The notes below the pieces were generated by a model that did no database searches, was not told where the DNA came from, and saw only the letters and a list, made by a program, of their open reading frames with translations. The translations under genes were made by a program, and so were the position numbers. DNA of 64,000 nucleotides, taken from NCBI GenBank assembly GCA_034440575.1, contig JAOTOL010001340.1, positions 523,501 to 587,500 on the forward strand, given 5' to 3'. Positions 48,211-59,639 of this stretch are shown here, one piece after another (within the stretch, counting starts at the first letter, position 1; the number at the start of each line of letters is the position of its first letter). The DNA comes from Imbricaverruca yamaguchii. Its lineage: Eukaryota; Arthropoda; Thecostraca; Neoverrucidae.

Positions 48211-48372
48211 ATTATCTGGCATGTCGTGCCTTGCTAAACATAGGCTTTTTGATTCCGGGGACGCCTTCAATGATGTTACGTACAAGACAGCTGTCTTGTA
48301 CGTAGCATCATTGAAGACGTTTTCGGAATCAAAACGCCTATGATTAACAAGGCGCGACATGCCATAGATAAT
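48211..48372. mobile_element. foldback element, two 80-bp arms and no loop
   Basis: The left arm, from attatctggcatgtcg to tacgtacaagacag (48290), pairs with the right arm, from ctgtcttgtacgta (48291) to cgacatgccatagataat. Identity is near 88% by eye. The perfect centre is acaagacagctgtcttgt. No target duplication is obvious. Confidence 0.8.
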
Positions 48373-50345
48373 AAAATATAGCGGTGAGAATTCGATCGCT
48401 AGATGAAATTGCTCTTTTGCTGTTTGATTACGGGTTGTACCCGATTATACACAGGGAGCAAAGTAACTTTCGACTGTATTTTCTAAGCATCGAGGAAAGG
48501 TCATCGTATGATATTCACATGATGTTTCTCGCCAGAGTGCTAAATAATTTAATTTATTTGTACTTTTGTATTGTTGGCTACCACACACACCGCACTAGCC
48601 CGGATCAGCAATTTCCGGAACAGACATTCGTCTTGATATCAATTTACCAACAACACTTAGGAGATGAATTAGCCTACCCCTTATCTTAGAATAAGGTGGG
48701 ATGGCGAGGATTCTGGGGCAGGGAATCCAGAAAATATCAAGGTAATGGTTAGCTCCACGACCCCACGCTAGCATGTTTCACTCGCTATGCCGGCATCAGG
48801 AAGAAGTTTTACTGGCATAAGTGTTTTTTTCATTGGCACAGACACTTGGCTTTGCGCCTGTCCATCGAATGCAATTTTTCAGATATGCGCGGTGTGCCTA
48901 AATGCATGGTCAAGAACCGTCCGAAGAGGAGTTATTTTGCTCTGCTTTCACGCAGCAGGATGTGTCACGACGGTGATCATCACATGCCGCGGACATGCGA
49001 GGTGACCGCCTTGCTAGGGCACATTTGAAGAGCGTCCCTGGGAGCTGTACTTGTAACGTTGTAGACGCCATCGAGAATAAAGGCTTCCCGAGCTTCATGG
49101 TGCTGTCTTATATTACAAACCTCCATGGGCACGGACAGAACAGATACGCGCGACGTCAAGGTCAAGAATGCCACGCAACAGTGATTGGTCGGTCGATTGG
49201 TTGGTTATGGCTGTACGACACACTGAGCAGCTGAGGCCATAAGACTTCGTCTGCGTTCCATCTTGGCAGAGAGGGCGGGCACCGCCGCGAATCGGATTTG
49301 GATTTGGCTGGATTGGCTTTCGTTCGGTCCTGTCGGAAGATCGATGTTTGTGAGCATCAGCATAGTGCGAATTGTGACGACTTCGCACATTCACACATCC
49401 CGCTCGGAAACGCACTCATAGAAGTTGTCAAAGGTACTCGACCATGGGCTCCTGGTCACCATGCGGCCAAGTTCTTATTTAGCAAGAGCGACTTCAACTC
49501 GTGGTCTGAACACCATGATCGCGTACTGACCAAACGAGCACACCATGAGACAGGTAACACAAGTTCAAAACGAGCATATCAACTATGAGCACCCAAATCA
49601 AGTCAACCCTAACTCACACGGTGAGATCAATGCTAATCAAGATGAAGCCCTGGCTTGATAAACACAGATAGCCGAAAACATTGCTGTACCTATCATAGGG
49701 TCACTTGAGTGAACTCAAACATACTGAACTTACGGCAACATGCCCTGTTGTTGCGAGCGTGACGCCTGCCAGACATCTGAATAGCAGACTGACACATGCC
49801 ACGAAGATCTCCACACAAGTTGTCGACGTACTTGGCCACCGAAACAGATCTGAACGCAAGTGGGTGGTTTCTTTTGGAATATATAGGTAATCGAGGCTCA
49901 CACCTAAATATTAGAGCGTACACACTAGCCAAGAGACCGGGTCACCTGTGAGCGATAACCCATCATCAACAATGTCAGGTGCTGTTCCCACTCGGTATGG
50001 TTCTCTGAAAGATATTCCGCCAACATGTCAGTGACGGTGCGGATCATTCGCTTCCTGTGGGTGATGACTCGTTGCATTAGTTTTCTTTACACCAATAATA
50101 CGGATACCTCAACCACAATCTGGCCTACAAAATTTGCCACACAAATCGCGTGCGAGTTGCAGGGACAACCGTATCGTGCCAAGAACCCACAAGTCAACAG
50201 TGGCAACAGCGGTAATTTTCACGTTCATCAGAGGGAAAACTTGCATCCACCGGATGCAATAATTGCAACACACCAAAAGATATGACTTCTTAGCGTGGTC
50301 GGCAGGTTAGTCAGGAAATATCTTGAGTCTCATATGGCGCGCCGG
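48373..50345. other. no recognised gene
   Basis: Several ORFs of up to about 100 codons overlap on both strands with no family features. I cannot support a gene here. Confidence 0.35.
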
Positions 50346-50365
50346 TTTGAAGCTAGCCCTGCTGA

Positions 50366-50588
50366 AGCTGTAGGGCGCCATGGGCGCCTGAGGGCGAGGT
50401 ACTCGAATCACACCACACAGACAGACAGGCACAGTGATTGGTGTGTTGCAATGATTGAAGCTGTAGGGCGCCATGAGCGCCTGGGGGCGAGGTATCTGAG
50501 GTACTCGAATCACACCACACAGACAGACAGGCACAGCGATTGGTGTGTTGCAATGATTGAAGCTGTAGGGCGCCATGAGCGCCTGGAC
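50366..50588 (+). repeat. tandem repeat, 100-112 bp unit, 2.2 copies
   Basis: The unit starts gctgtagggcgccatg.gc, continues with ggtactcgaatcacaccac and ends with gtgttgcaatgattga. The second unit carries an 11-bp insertion (tatctgaggta). The third is cut after gcgcctgg. Confidence 0.85.
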
Positions 50589-50745
50589 AGACAGACATAC
50601 AGACAGACATACGGACATGTAGACAGACAGACAGACATGCAGACAGGCAGACAGGCAGACAGACACAGAGAAAAAGAGACACAGAAGCAGACAGACACAG
50701 ACATGCAGATAAACAGACACAGGCAGACAAATGGACACACAAAGG
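50586..50745 (+). repeat. (GACA)n / (CAGA)n microsatellite
   Basis: Imperfect agacagacagac with interspersed cat and cgg steps directly follows the 100-bp tandem units, whose own cagacagacaggcaca segment may be its seed. Confidence 0.9.
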
Positions 50746-51127
50746 GATAGACATCAGTGGAAACGGTCTTCGACCCTTTTGTTTAACTAGACACACATCT
50801 ATTTTTATTTCTCAATTGCATCAATTTATTCAAGCTTCCTCTTTTATACCGGAATTTCAGTCCACAAAGCATGTCATTTTCACATATATCCTGAGCAGTC
50901 TTTGAACATTGGAACCCTTCAACCAGAACAGATTTGTTAAGAGGATTGTACGAATCCCCAAATCACATCATGACATCGACAAAAACATCGTCTTTGTAAC
51001 ATGTACCTAGCTGAAGTGCATTGTTTCCCTGCTGCACAGTCATTTGAAACTACCACACTTAAATCTTCTTCGTCTTCAATGACATCCACTTCCCAACCTC
51101 CCATTGGACAATCCAATATGTCATTTT
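50746..51127. other. no recognised feature
   Basis: AT-rich with no feature recognised. Confidence 0.4.
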
Positions 51128-52480
51128 CAGACCCCAGATGCATAACCTAACACCTTTCGTCATTGAAAGGTATCTGCCCTTGATCAGCCAACTTTTTGAT
51201 GTTCTGTGAGTCCAGTTGAATATTACTAGATTGATCACTACTGTTAGCCCCTCTTACCAGCTTCATGTCATCAGCAAATTTGAGTACTATAAGACTGAAT
51301 AAATTTGAATTTGAATTCTCCAAAACCATACCCTAATGTTGTTCACAAAGATGATAGGGAAAAGCGCACTTGGAATATAGCCATTCAACACTCCACTCAG
51401 AATATCCTTCCATTCACATACATTTAACACTGTCCTTTGTTTTCCACCACTTAACCATGCCTCTATCAAACATTGAACTTTGTGACCAATTCCATGCTGC
51501 TCTAGTTGAGAAATTGGATGTCTGTGTGTTAACTATATTGAAAGCTTTGCTGAAGTCTAAATGCAAGGCATCTATCCAGTTTTGATTATGTACTTCTCTA
51601 GATATATACTCCATGAACTCCAGTATTTACATACACCTGAACCTGAATCCATAAAAATTGGTCAATGATTCAGGCTCAGGTTCAGGCTCATCTATCTTGA
51701 TAGGTACAACCGTTTCAAGGGATACTTAAAGATGGGTTTTGGTCCGGGAGATCTCACTTAGCTAGCCTACCGGGAAGCTAAGCGAGATCTCCCACACCAA
51801 AACCCATGCTAAAGTATCCCTTAGAAGGTTGTGCATATCAAGATAGATGAGCCTGAACCTGAATCCTTGGCCAATTTGTCCAGTACCTTACACATTGGTA
51901 AGGTGAAACTGACCAGCCTGTAGCTTGCTTCACACTTCATACTCCCAATTTTTGAAAATTCATACCTTTGTATTTTGCCAATTTTCAGTTACGTCAGTTT
52001 ACCAGAAAAATAATAATATTGAGGGGAACTGCAAAACTTGAGCACATCATATATCATGAAGCCAAGCAGCTGCATCATGTTTTACTTTCTACAACAGTTT
52101 TATACATGCTCTGTAGTTATTGTAGGACCTTCCAACCCACCTCTTGCCATAGCATAGCTGGCAGTGGCATACAATGCACCTGAGTTCTCCTTAGTACATA
52201 CCGAAGAAAATTGTTTGCTTAGGGACTTAATAATATCGCAACCATGAATCATTATTTCACCATCTACCTCCAGTGCCCCTCAATTAAATTATTTATATTT
52301 CAGATTGTAGAAGCTAATGAACCACTTAGCATTGCCTGCTGAACATGTTGAAGCTAATTTATTTTTCAACCAGTTTTTAGATGTCCTTCCTACACACCTA
52401 ACTATATTTCTAGTTATTCTACATACTTCCATGCATGTCTTAGAGTTCAGATTTTTTAGTTTCTTCAATGTCTATTTCTT
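51128..52480 (-). mobile_element. old, divergent CR1-like LINE fragment
   Basis: Minus-strand pieces follow the domain order of the CR1-like family. They are a linker resembling KWFISFYNLK (about 52310), GALEVDGEI then IIKSLSKQFSSVCTKEN (about 52210-52280), MCKVLDKL (about 51885), LHLDFSKAFNIVNT (motif A, about 51560) and LKFADDMKLVRG (motif C, about 51275). Stops are frequent and identity to copies A-E is low, so it is older. A foldback element is inserted at 51669-51865. Confidence 0.65.
51669..51865. mobile_element. foldback element inside the old LINE fragment
   Basis: The left arm (attcaggctcaggttcaggctcatc, then ttgatagg, then gatgggttttggt, then gggagatctc and cttagct) pairs with the right arm (agctaagcgagatctccc to gatgagcctgaacctgaat). 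The arms are about 90 bp, near 85% identical, with a short loop near 51762-51775. Extra cctgaacctgaatcc and ttgg(t/c)caat motifs lie just outside on both sides, probably reflecting the insertion site or a partial duplication. Confidence 0.75.
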
Positions 52481-52483
52481 TGC

Positions 52484-54576
52484 AAAATGTTTAGGAAATG
52501 CCTTGAAGAGGACCTGCTTTTACACCAGTTTGTATCGGAACCTACCCGGCCTGGTTCATTCTTGGACCTTGTATTCTCGGATTTAAGTGACTTGGTTCAA
52601 GACTTGACTGTAGGAGAAACTCTGGGAAGACGTGTCCATAACATAGTTAGATTCAAGGCACATGTAGGGGAAATTATCAAGGATAATTTGGTAAAGGTTC
52701 CAAATTTCAACAGAGCAGACTTTGACAGCATGAGAGCGGCTTTAAGTGCCATCAGATGGGAAGAAGAATTCTCCAATTTAAATGCCTGTGAAATGTGGGA
52801 AAAGTTCAAATCTTACCTGAAGGAAATTCAGATTAGACCTGTCCCCCAAAAGCAAAGACGCAAAAGAAGGGTAGGAAAGCCAGCATGGTTTACACCAGAC
52901 TTGAGAAAAGCAATTAAGGCTAAGAAAACTGCAATTAGAGTCTTTACAGAAGCCTCAAATGTCATTAATCTAAAGGCGTATCGAAAAGCTAGAGACCCTG
53001 TGAAGCAAAAAACCAGACCAACAAAGCGAGCAAAAGAACTGGATTTACCTAGAAACTGTAATGGGGACAGTAAAAAGTTCTTTAGTTTCTACAAGCTGAG
53101 TAAAGTTTCTAGCACAATTGGTCCACTGGAAGTAAACAGGACTACATTGGGTGAGGATGGTGAGATGGTTGAGGAGCTGAGCAAGCAGTTTTAATCAGTG
53201 TTTACATTGGAAGATATGACCAATCTGCCGACCGTACACAATAGTTCAGTGACATGTGATCTGACAAATGATGTTGATTTCATTGATAGTGATGTTGTTT
53301 ACAATCATATCAGGAAAATAAAGCCAAACAAGGCAGCACGGCCTGATGATATTTATGCTAGGGTGTTGCGGGAAACTGAAAAGGAACTGGCATTTCCACT
53401 TAGTATCATATTTTGTAGATCAGTTTCACAAAATGGAATTCTAACCGATTGGAAAAGGGCAAATGTAGTTCCTATTTTCAAGAAAAGAGAAAGAGGGAAA
53501 GTTGAAAACTATAAGCCAGTAAGTCTCACATCCCTAGTCTGCAAGGTACTCGAAGTCTGGGGTCAGTATTGGGGCCACTACTGTTCATTATATTTGTAAA
53601 TAACACTGAAAGTGGCCTAAGCAGTAAAGTTTTGTAATTTGCGGATGATTTGAAGGTCTTTAGGGCAATAACAAGTCAACATGAGCATATCTCGCTGCAA
53701 AAAGACTTAGACGAACTTGTGAAGTGATCCGAAGAATGGCAAATGAAATTAAATTTTGATAAGTGCAAAATCATGCATGTAGGTAAGCAGCATATGAATG
53801 CTCCCATACTTGATGGATGGCCAAGTGCTATCAGTGACCCAACAGGAGAAGGATTTAGGTGTTATTCTAAACACAAAATTTGGGGCATCAGAACAGACCA
53901 AGGAAGCCAGGAAGAAGGCACTGAGAATATTCGGGGCAATAAATAGGAATGCATCATACAGAAGTGAGGAAGTCGTCAGGAGGCTTTACTGTGCATATGT
54001 TAGGCACACATTTGTAATGCTGCATCCTAGCTTGGTCTCCTAGCTATGAAAAAGATTGTTGGCTTTTAGAGAGAGTACAAAAGAGGGCTACAAAAATGGT
54101 TAATGGCATAAGCAACCTGGCATATGAGGAAAGATTGAAGAAATTGAACATGTTTTCACTTAGATATAGAAGGCTGAGAGGAGATCTCATCGAGGTCTTT
54201 AAATTTGTTCATGGTCTGGAGAGGGAATATCTTGGGGAAATGTTTGAATTGAACAGAAATGATGTAATTAGAGGTCATGAATTCAAAATTAAAGTTAACC
54301 ACAGCAGAACAAGATTAAGGCAGACTTTCTTCACCAACAGGGTAGTAGAACACTGGATCCAGCTGCCAGAAAACGTCAGTAGCAGCACATTGAACATCTT
54401 TAAAAACAGCATAGCCAATCATTATAAGAATAGAGGGCTTGCTTTTCAGTATTACGGAGAGGGCTGATTGACATATTTGGTGGGCGACTGGTTCAGTGTA
54501 CAGGGCGCAACCAAGAAGGGCCCCTGTGGCTCATAGTTGCACTTATCTTTTATGTCTTTATGTCTTTATGCCTATA
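52484..54576 (+). mobile_element. CR1-like LINE copy E, truncated with internal RT deletion
   Basis: Starts abruptly inside the endonuclease (tgtttaggaaatgcc) and ends in tctttatg octamers. At about 53552 the frame jumps from KVLE to the sequence after motif B (gtcagtattggggcc). About 570 bp relative to copy D is lost, including motif A and most of motif B. Confidence 0.85.
52487..54467 (+). pseudogene. CR1-like ORF2 remnant, copy E
   Basis: 52487-53194 encodes the endonuclease end (FLDLVFSDLSDLV) and linker, and ends in TAA where copy D has AAA (QF then stop, at about 53192). 53198-53599 encodes the RT fingers. TGG to TGA at about 53727 breaks KWSEE. 53798-54043 and 54096-54467 hold the tail, with further shifts. 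SDHN is altered to RVHN. Clearly inactive. Confidence 0.8.
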
Positions 54577-54962
54577 TGAAAGAAACTGAAACTACCTACG
54601 TTGATGTATTGGTACCTATGGCTGTAGGCAGTGTGCCTCGTCACAAATTTAGGAAATTTAGCATTGCCGACATGGTGTTGACCAAGAAATATATATAAAA
54701 CTTCATTGGTGGCATCCCCTGCCATTAAATTCAGACGTTCCACCACACCAATCTTTGCCTACATTCATGGGTCTTTTTTTCTATATTTCTTAAGGAGAAA
54801 GTGCCCCCTCAATGCTGGCTTTGGTCCCAGATGATTTCAGTCTCTAATATTGAGACCCATGGAGATTGCCGTCCAATCATATCGGTCCGACCTTTGGCTT
54901 CGTGCATTGTCCCTCCACCCACTATTTTCACAAATCAGAATCAACATTCCTGCCTACATAGG
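54577..54962. other. no recognised feature
   Basis: No gene or repeat recognised. Confidence 0.4.
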
Positions 54963-54964
54963 TA

Positions 54965-57209
54965 GGGTAAAACGCCAAACTCGGGCCACTTTCAGTCTTC
55001 AGAAGTGATGTGCTGTTACTTGAACTGGTCGTAGAAAGAGAAGTTTCCAGACTAGCAACATAAATGAACTCTCCTTACGTTGTGGGGACTATTTTCTTCT
55101 CTTGGAAAAAATAATTACGCACGTATAGTCAATCAATTTGAAGGAAATTAAAGAATGGCGGGATAATGCACTCGCCGAAACCACGCTTCGCTAACTCAGG
55201 CCAGTATCCAGACACATGCCCAACTTGGGGCGCTTTGCTATTTTCTGAAGCCCAATCGGGCCACGTAGTTAATTTCTAAATGCAATGTTTCCTGTTTATT
55301 AAATGATAATTTGAAGAGTGGAAATGACAAATTTGCACTCTTCTGATGTTGGTTGATTATTTTTCGGTTTGGGGTAGTGGGTACTGGGGGTGGGAAAAAC
55401 TTCCTTCCGAGGGATGCGTTCTCAAGACCAACGTGGCACCTTTGGTGGCTGGAAGAAAAGCTTTGCTGTTACTCGAGTGGAGGAAGGGATGCAGTGACAT
55501 TCTGAGGAGGGTCCATGCTACTGCAAGGTGCTGTTCGGTCTACCCCCCCCCTCCTCACCCACACACACACAGTCTTTGCGGTCATATTCTCACACCTTGA
55601 CTCGGGGGTTGATACAACCTGTGCTCCAATCTCTAAACTAAGCGTAATACTAAAGCGAGAGGTGTCATCGGAAAGTGCACGAGTGTGGCCAGAAAACACC
55701 ACCGAAATTTACCCCCCCCCAAAAAAAATGACGTCACGAGGCCAGGGGCCAAAGGTTTCATGACCTACATCATGTTTTTAGCTCTTGGGAGATCATTTTG
55801 GGAGATATTTGATTAAAAATTGAAATCAACAAAGGAAGACGAAATCAACCATGACCCTAACATTTTTGCCCACCCAAAAATAAAATTCCCTTCTTTTATT
55901 TAATTCCACAATTTTGAGTTCTTACTTTTCTTTAATCTTTATTTTCCTAACGAGTAGAGCGGACCGAAAAACGTTGTTCGAAGATTTAGTGTATTCTTGC
56001 TCAATGGGTTTTTCAGTGATTGCACCCCGCACAGTGGAAAAGCCACTCCCCGACGAGGCGGCAGCGGCGGCTCCCGACGAGGAAGCTGGGTGGTCCACAA
56101 ATAGTCGGCGGTGGAGGTCCCCCACAAGGCGGTGGCGGTGGCGGAAGTTCTCAGCGAGGCCGTAGCGTAGGTCCTTAATGAGGCGGCGGATGCGTCGGTC
56201 CCATTGAGGCTTCGGCAACGGTCCCTGACGAGGTGGCGGCAGCGGTCTCCTGCAAGATGGCGGCTGCATCGGTTCCCAGTGAGGCTTCGGCAACGGTCCC
56301 CAACGAGGCGGCGGCAGGTGTCCCCGACGAGGCGGAGGAAACGGTCCTTGACGAGATGACGGCTGCGTCGGTGCCCAGTGACGCTTCGGCAACGGCCCCC
56401 CAATGAGGCGACGGCAGCGGTCTCCGACGATGCGGCGCCGTAGGTCGCCGACGAGGCAGCGGGCTGCGGCGGTACACAGTGGGGGCGCGGCACAGGTCTG
56501 CGACTAGGCAGTGGGGGTATCTAGTATAGCGACCCAGGAAGACGAAGTGGTGACGGTCTCATCGCTTCCCGTCATATCATCTTCATTTTCCATCAGAGAA
56601 GTCGCTATATACGAAAAGCTGTATAAACACACAATCATAATGCAATGCTCAACATCTCGCAAGCACAGCATTGACGAAAACAGAAAGCTAACCACGTCCT
56701 TCCAACGAGTTAGGATGACATTTTAAAGGGAAAACGTGCCTAGTCCCCGACTCAGCCCACCCGGTCCGAGTTGAGCGGTGAAGAATTGTTGTCCCCCAAC
56801 TCGGGCCACCATAATAAATGCGGCATATCTATTAAACGTGCAAACAAACAAGCAGGAATAGTGATTAAAAACGTTTAGTGAGGTATTTTGCAGCTTGGAA
56901 TGCACCATTAATGCCCATCATTTGAAAAACATAAGCTAAAAGCGCACTGCAATAGCGCAGTGTTATCTTAGGTCCCAGCGAGTTAGAGTTCCAGCCAACC
57001 GGTAGTAAAGGGACCTGTCCAATGTTCCGTCCTCTGGTTGGTCGTCTGTTACATATTATGTGATTGGCTCAACTTGAGGCGACAGAAGAAAGAACAAATG
57101 ACGTAATAGTTTCGTTTAACATGCCAATCAGAGTTTTGGTTCGGGACAAGGAGGTTGGAAAGCGTGAGTGGCCCGAGTTGGGCAGTGGCCCAAGTTTGGC
57201 GTTTTACCC
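54965..57209. mobile_element. 2.2-kb TIR element with TA target duplication
   Basis: The left end gggtaaaacgccaaactcgg and the right end (reverse complement gggtaaaacgccaaacttgg) match for 26 bp with one difference. TA lies on both sides (54963-54964 and 57210-57211). Motifs like cccaactcgggccac recur inside (about 55220, 56790, 57170). No transposase frame is visible. TA duplication fits Tc1/mariner-type or related elements, but the family cannot be named from the ends alone. Confidence 0.7.
56035..56510 (+). repeat. GC-rich minisatellite, about 24-27 bp unit
   Basis: Units such as gaggcttcggcaacggtcccc and aacgaggcggcggcaggtgtcccc alternate. Frames on both strands are open in part (Ala/Val/Pro-Asp-Glu on plus, Pro/Arg on minus), with shifts between units. 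I regard it as non-coding. Confidence 0.75.
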
Positions 57210-57211
57210 TA

Positions 57212-57880
57212 CTTAATTATATAAATAAAACTGAAAAGTTACCAAAGTGGGCAGTTTACCATAGTTTCAGCCATTTCTTGTTCACGTTCTAGGAGCGCTG
57301 AGTGATCGTCTTTCGCCCCGAAGTTAGCACAACTGAAAATAGCAATATGGCGCCAGTTCGGAACTCATGAAAATGGCGTTCCGTAACACAAATATTCCAA
57401 CCGTAGTACACATGAGCCCACAATAAGCACAGGAATTACGTGTTTATGACGTCACGACTATTGTGAGCTCAGTCATGCTGTGCTGCTATTGGCTGCCAAT
57501 GTGCTGCCATTTTGCAATTTGTACCTGCTGTGTACAAAAGCACAACCAGGTCGTGATATTACGACCCGAAAATGAAGACACGATGGAAGGCACAGTGTGG
57601 ATGTGCTGATGACACGACACTGCTTATGCTTTCATCCTTGACACGCTCTCCTTGTGCTTATTTGTTTTCAGTGATTGATCTTGTTGATAAGTTTGATTTC
57701 CTCTGGACCAAAAATGTTAAGATTACAAGCTCGGCAAGTTGTATTTAAATTGAAATGATATCGGAGAGGTTTCGCAAAAGACTGGTGTTCATACAAATTA
57801 TGGACCTAAATATTTTTATTTGTGCGGAGGTTATGATAAATACAAATGTTACATGTAATCTTCGCCTCGGTTGCAATTCG
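57212..57880. other. no recognised gene
   Basis: Ordinary sequence. A tgacgtcacga motif sits at about 57448. Nothing else supported. Confidence 0.4.
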
Positions 57881-59333
57881 CAGGGGCGGTCCGTGGCACC
57901 CAAATGAGGTGAGGCAGACCAAAAATCGCAGGATTTCGACCAGTATTTTTCATAAGTTTCCATTATTATCTTATGTTAAGATGAGTATGAACAACTTAAT
58001 TTGGCGCTGCAAGGTGCTAAACCTATCAGCATCGATCCGAAGTCAGTGGATTTCAACCCTCTCCCTGCTGTTCAAATGCTTCCGAAATTGCCGGGAAGTT
58101 TTCATATCTAAAATGGAGGGAAATAAAATCATTCATTCATATATTATTGAGGCTTGATATGTTTCCTTTCCATAACCCTAAATGGCTGGCATACACACAC
58201 ACACACACAGGTATATATATATATATGACTATTATTATTATTATATACAATCATTACTATTGTTGTTATTATTATTATTGATCATTTGGCTGCAAAATAC
58301 ATGAAGTTAACGGGAAGCCCCACATCGATGGAGTTCATCTTCCATGGTACACCACGTTAAAAGTCAAATTATTAGTGGACAGAGCCAACCTTGAGGGGGC
58401 ACTTTTCCTGAAACAAAAGTAGAAGAAGAACACCCCTGGTCTAGATGTATATGAATTAAAAATAGAAAACAATCCTGAAAACCAGCTGCAGGTTCCGTAT
58501 CTGCACATGTGTGATAAGGCCGTGGTATTCCAACCAGTATAATAGGTACCTCCGCCGGTAGCCTAAATATAATGTTGGCGCCTTTTCCTGGCCGGATGGG
58601 TACCATCTTCCTATGGGGGCATATGCCCCCAGTATCCCCACCATTGTTTACGCCCCTGCACCGAGTGGGGAGGAATTATGTTGCAGCTGTTATCTCTTAC
58701 TTGCTCCTACCCCTCCTTCCCGGCCGCGATCTTCAATTGGCCTGTCTCATCATACTGCTACTACCTGTGGCACCGCGCTATTCCTGCGCGCTTGACATGA
58801 ATGCGGTCAGCGTGGGTCCAAGCGAAAAATCCTAGTGTTATGGAAAATCCCGCTTATACTCGTGGACAAGATTCTTCACGCTTTCAAATGAACCAAATTT
58901 CATCTTATTTCGATGGTATTTAAGATCGCAAATGTGTGGAAAACAGGGAAGTTTCGCTAGAGCGCCTACGGGACTGAGCAATTGTCCAGCCCATGTGACG
59001 TCACCGATTGCCGAACGACGTTGGAGACCCTGCGCTACCCTGCGCTTGTTATGAAACGAAAACGCACTATATGGCGATATGTGCGAGAGGATAGCCCCAG
59101 CCGACCGGTTATAGAGCTGTTTAAAAGCTAGGGTGTAAATGATGTAAATGCAAATGAGCTTCAATTTTGACCATACTTATGAGAAACCAATGTATATTGG
59201 TTTCCAGTTTTTCAACTTTGCTATTTTCTAGTGCATGAAAGCATCATTTTACGAAAATAGCATACAAAAATACTTCTCAGCCCTGCTCAGGTGAGGCACT
59301 GCCTTAGTGCCTTACATGGGCTGACCGCCCCTG
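57881..59333. mobile_element. 1453-bp non-autonomous hAT-like element, perfect 8-bp duplication
   Basis: Starts caggggcggtccgtgg and ends gctgaccgcccctg, giving an 11-bp terminal inverted repeat CAGGGGCGGTC. Flanks are gcaattcg at 57873-57880 and 59334-59341. There is an internal microsatellite (58190-58290) and a 16-bp perfect palindrome around ggggcatatgcccc (58615-58630). No transposase frame is seen. The minus-strand ORF at 58838-59164 has no family features. A diverged relative starts at 27413. Confidence 0.85.
58192..58285. repeat. (AC)n, (AT)n and (ATT)n microsatellites
   Basis: Short adjoining runs: acacac to about 58208, tatata at 58213-58225, and ttattatta in two stretches to 58280. 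Confidence 0.85.
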
Positions 59334-59341
59334 GCAATTCG

Positions 59342-59639
59342 TAATAAGAGGTTTCAACAATACTGCCAGCTGGAAAATCTCCTCCCCTATCCCCATATCC
59401 AGAAACGTTGCGCTGCTTCATGCACCTGTGAGTCTGTCAACGACATTTACAGGATTGTGGGGGCAGGGAGGCATGCTCTCTGATCCATGGCTGACAAAAG
59501 GATAACGCGCGAAGGCCTCAATGTTGTAGCATGAAATCGCACTGCAGGAGAAAGTTTATAGTCCTGATTCACATGCCTTTTGGATACGATTATGTCACTC
59601 CCGAGAAGCCCGCCACCGCTCATGTGCAGCAGTGATATT
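59342..59639. other. no recognised feature
   Basis: Nothing recognised. Confidence 0.4.

Noticed and set aside
48787..49588. Small host gene around 49 kb
   Set aside because: Several short ORFs overlap on both strands without a domain, splice structure or conserved repeat copy.
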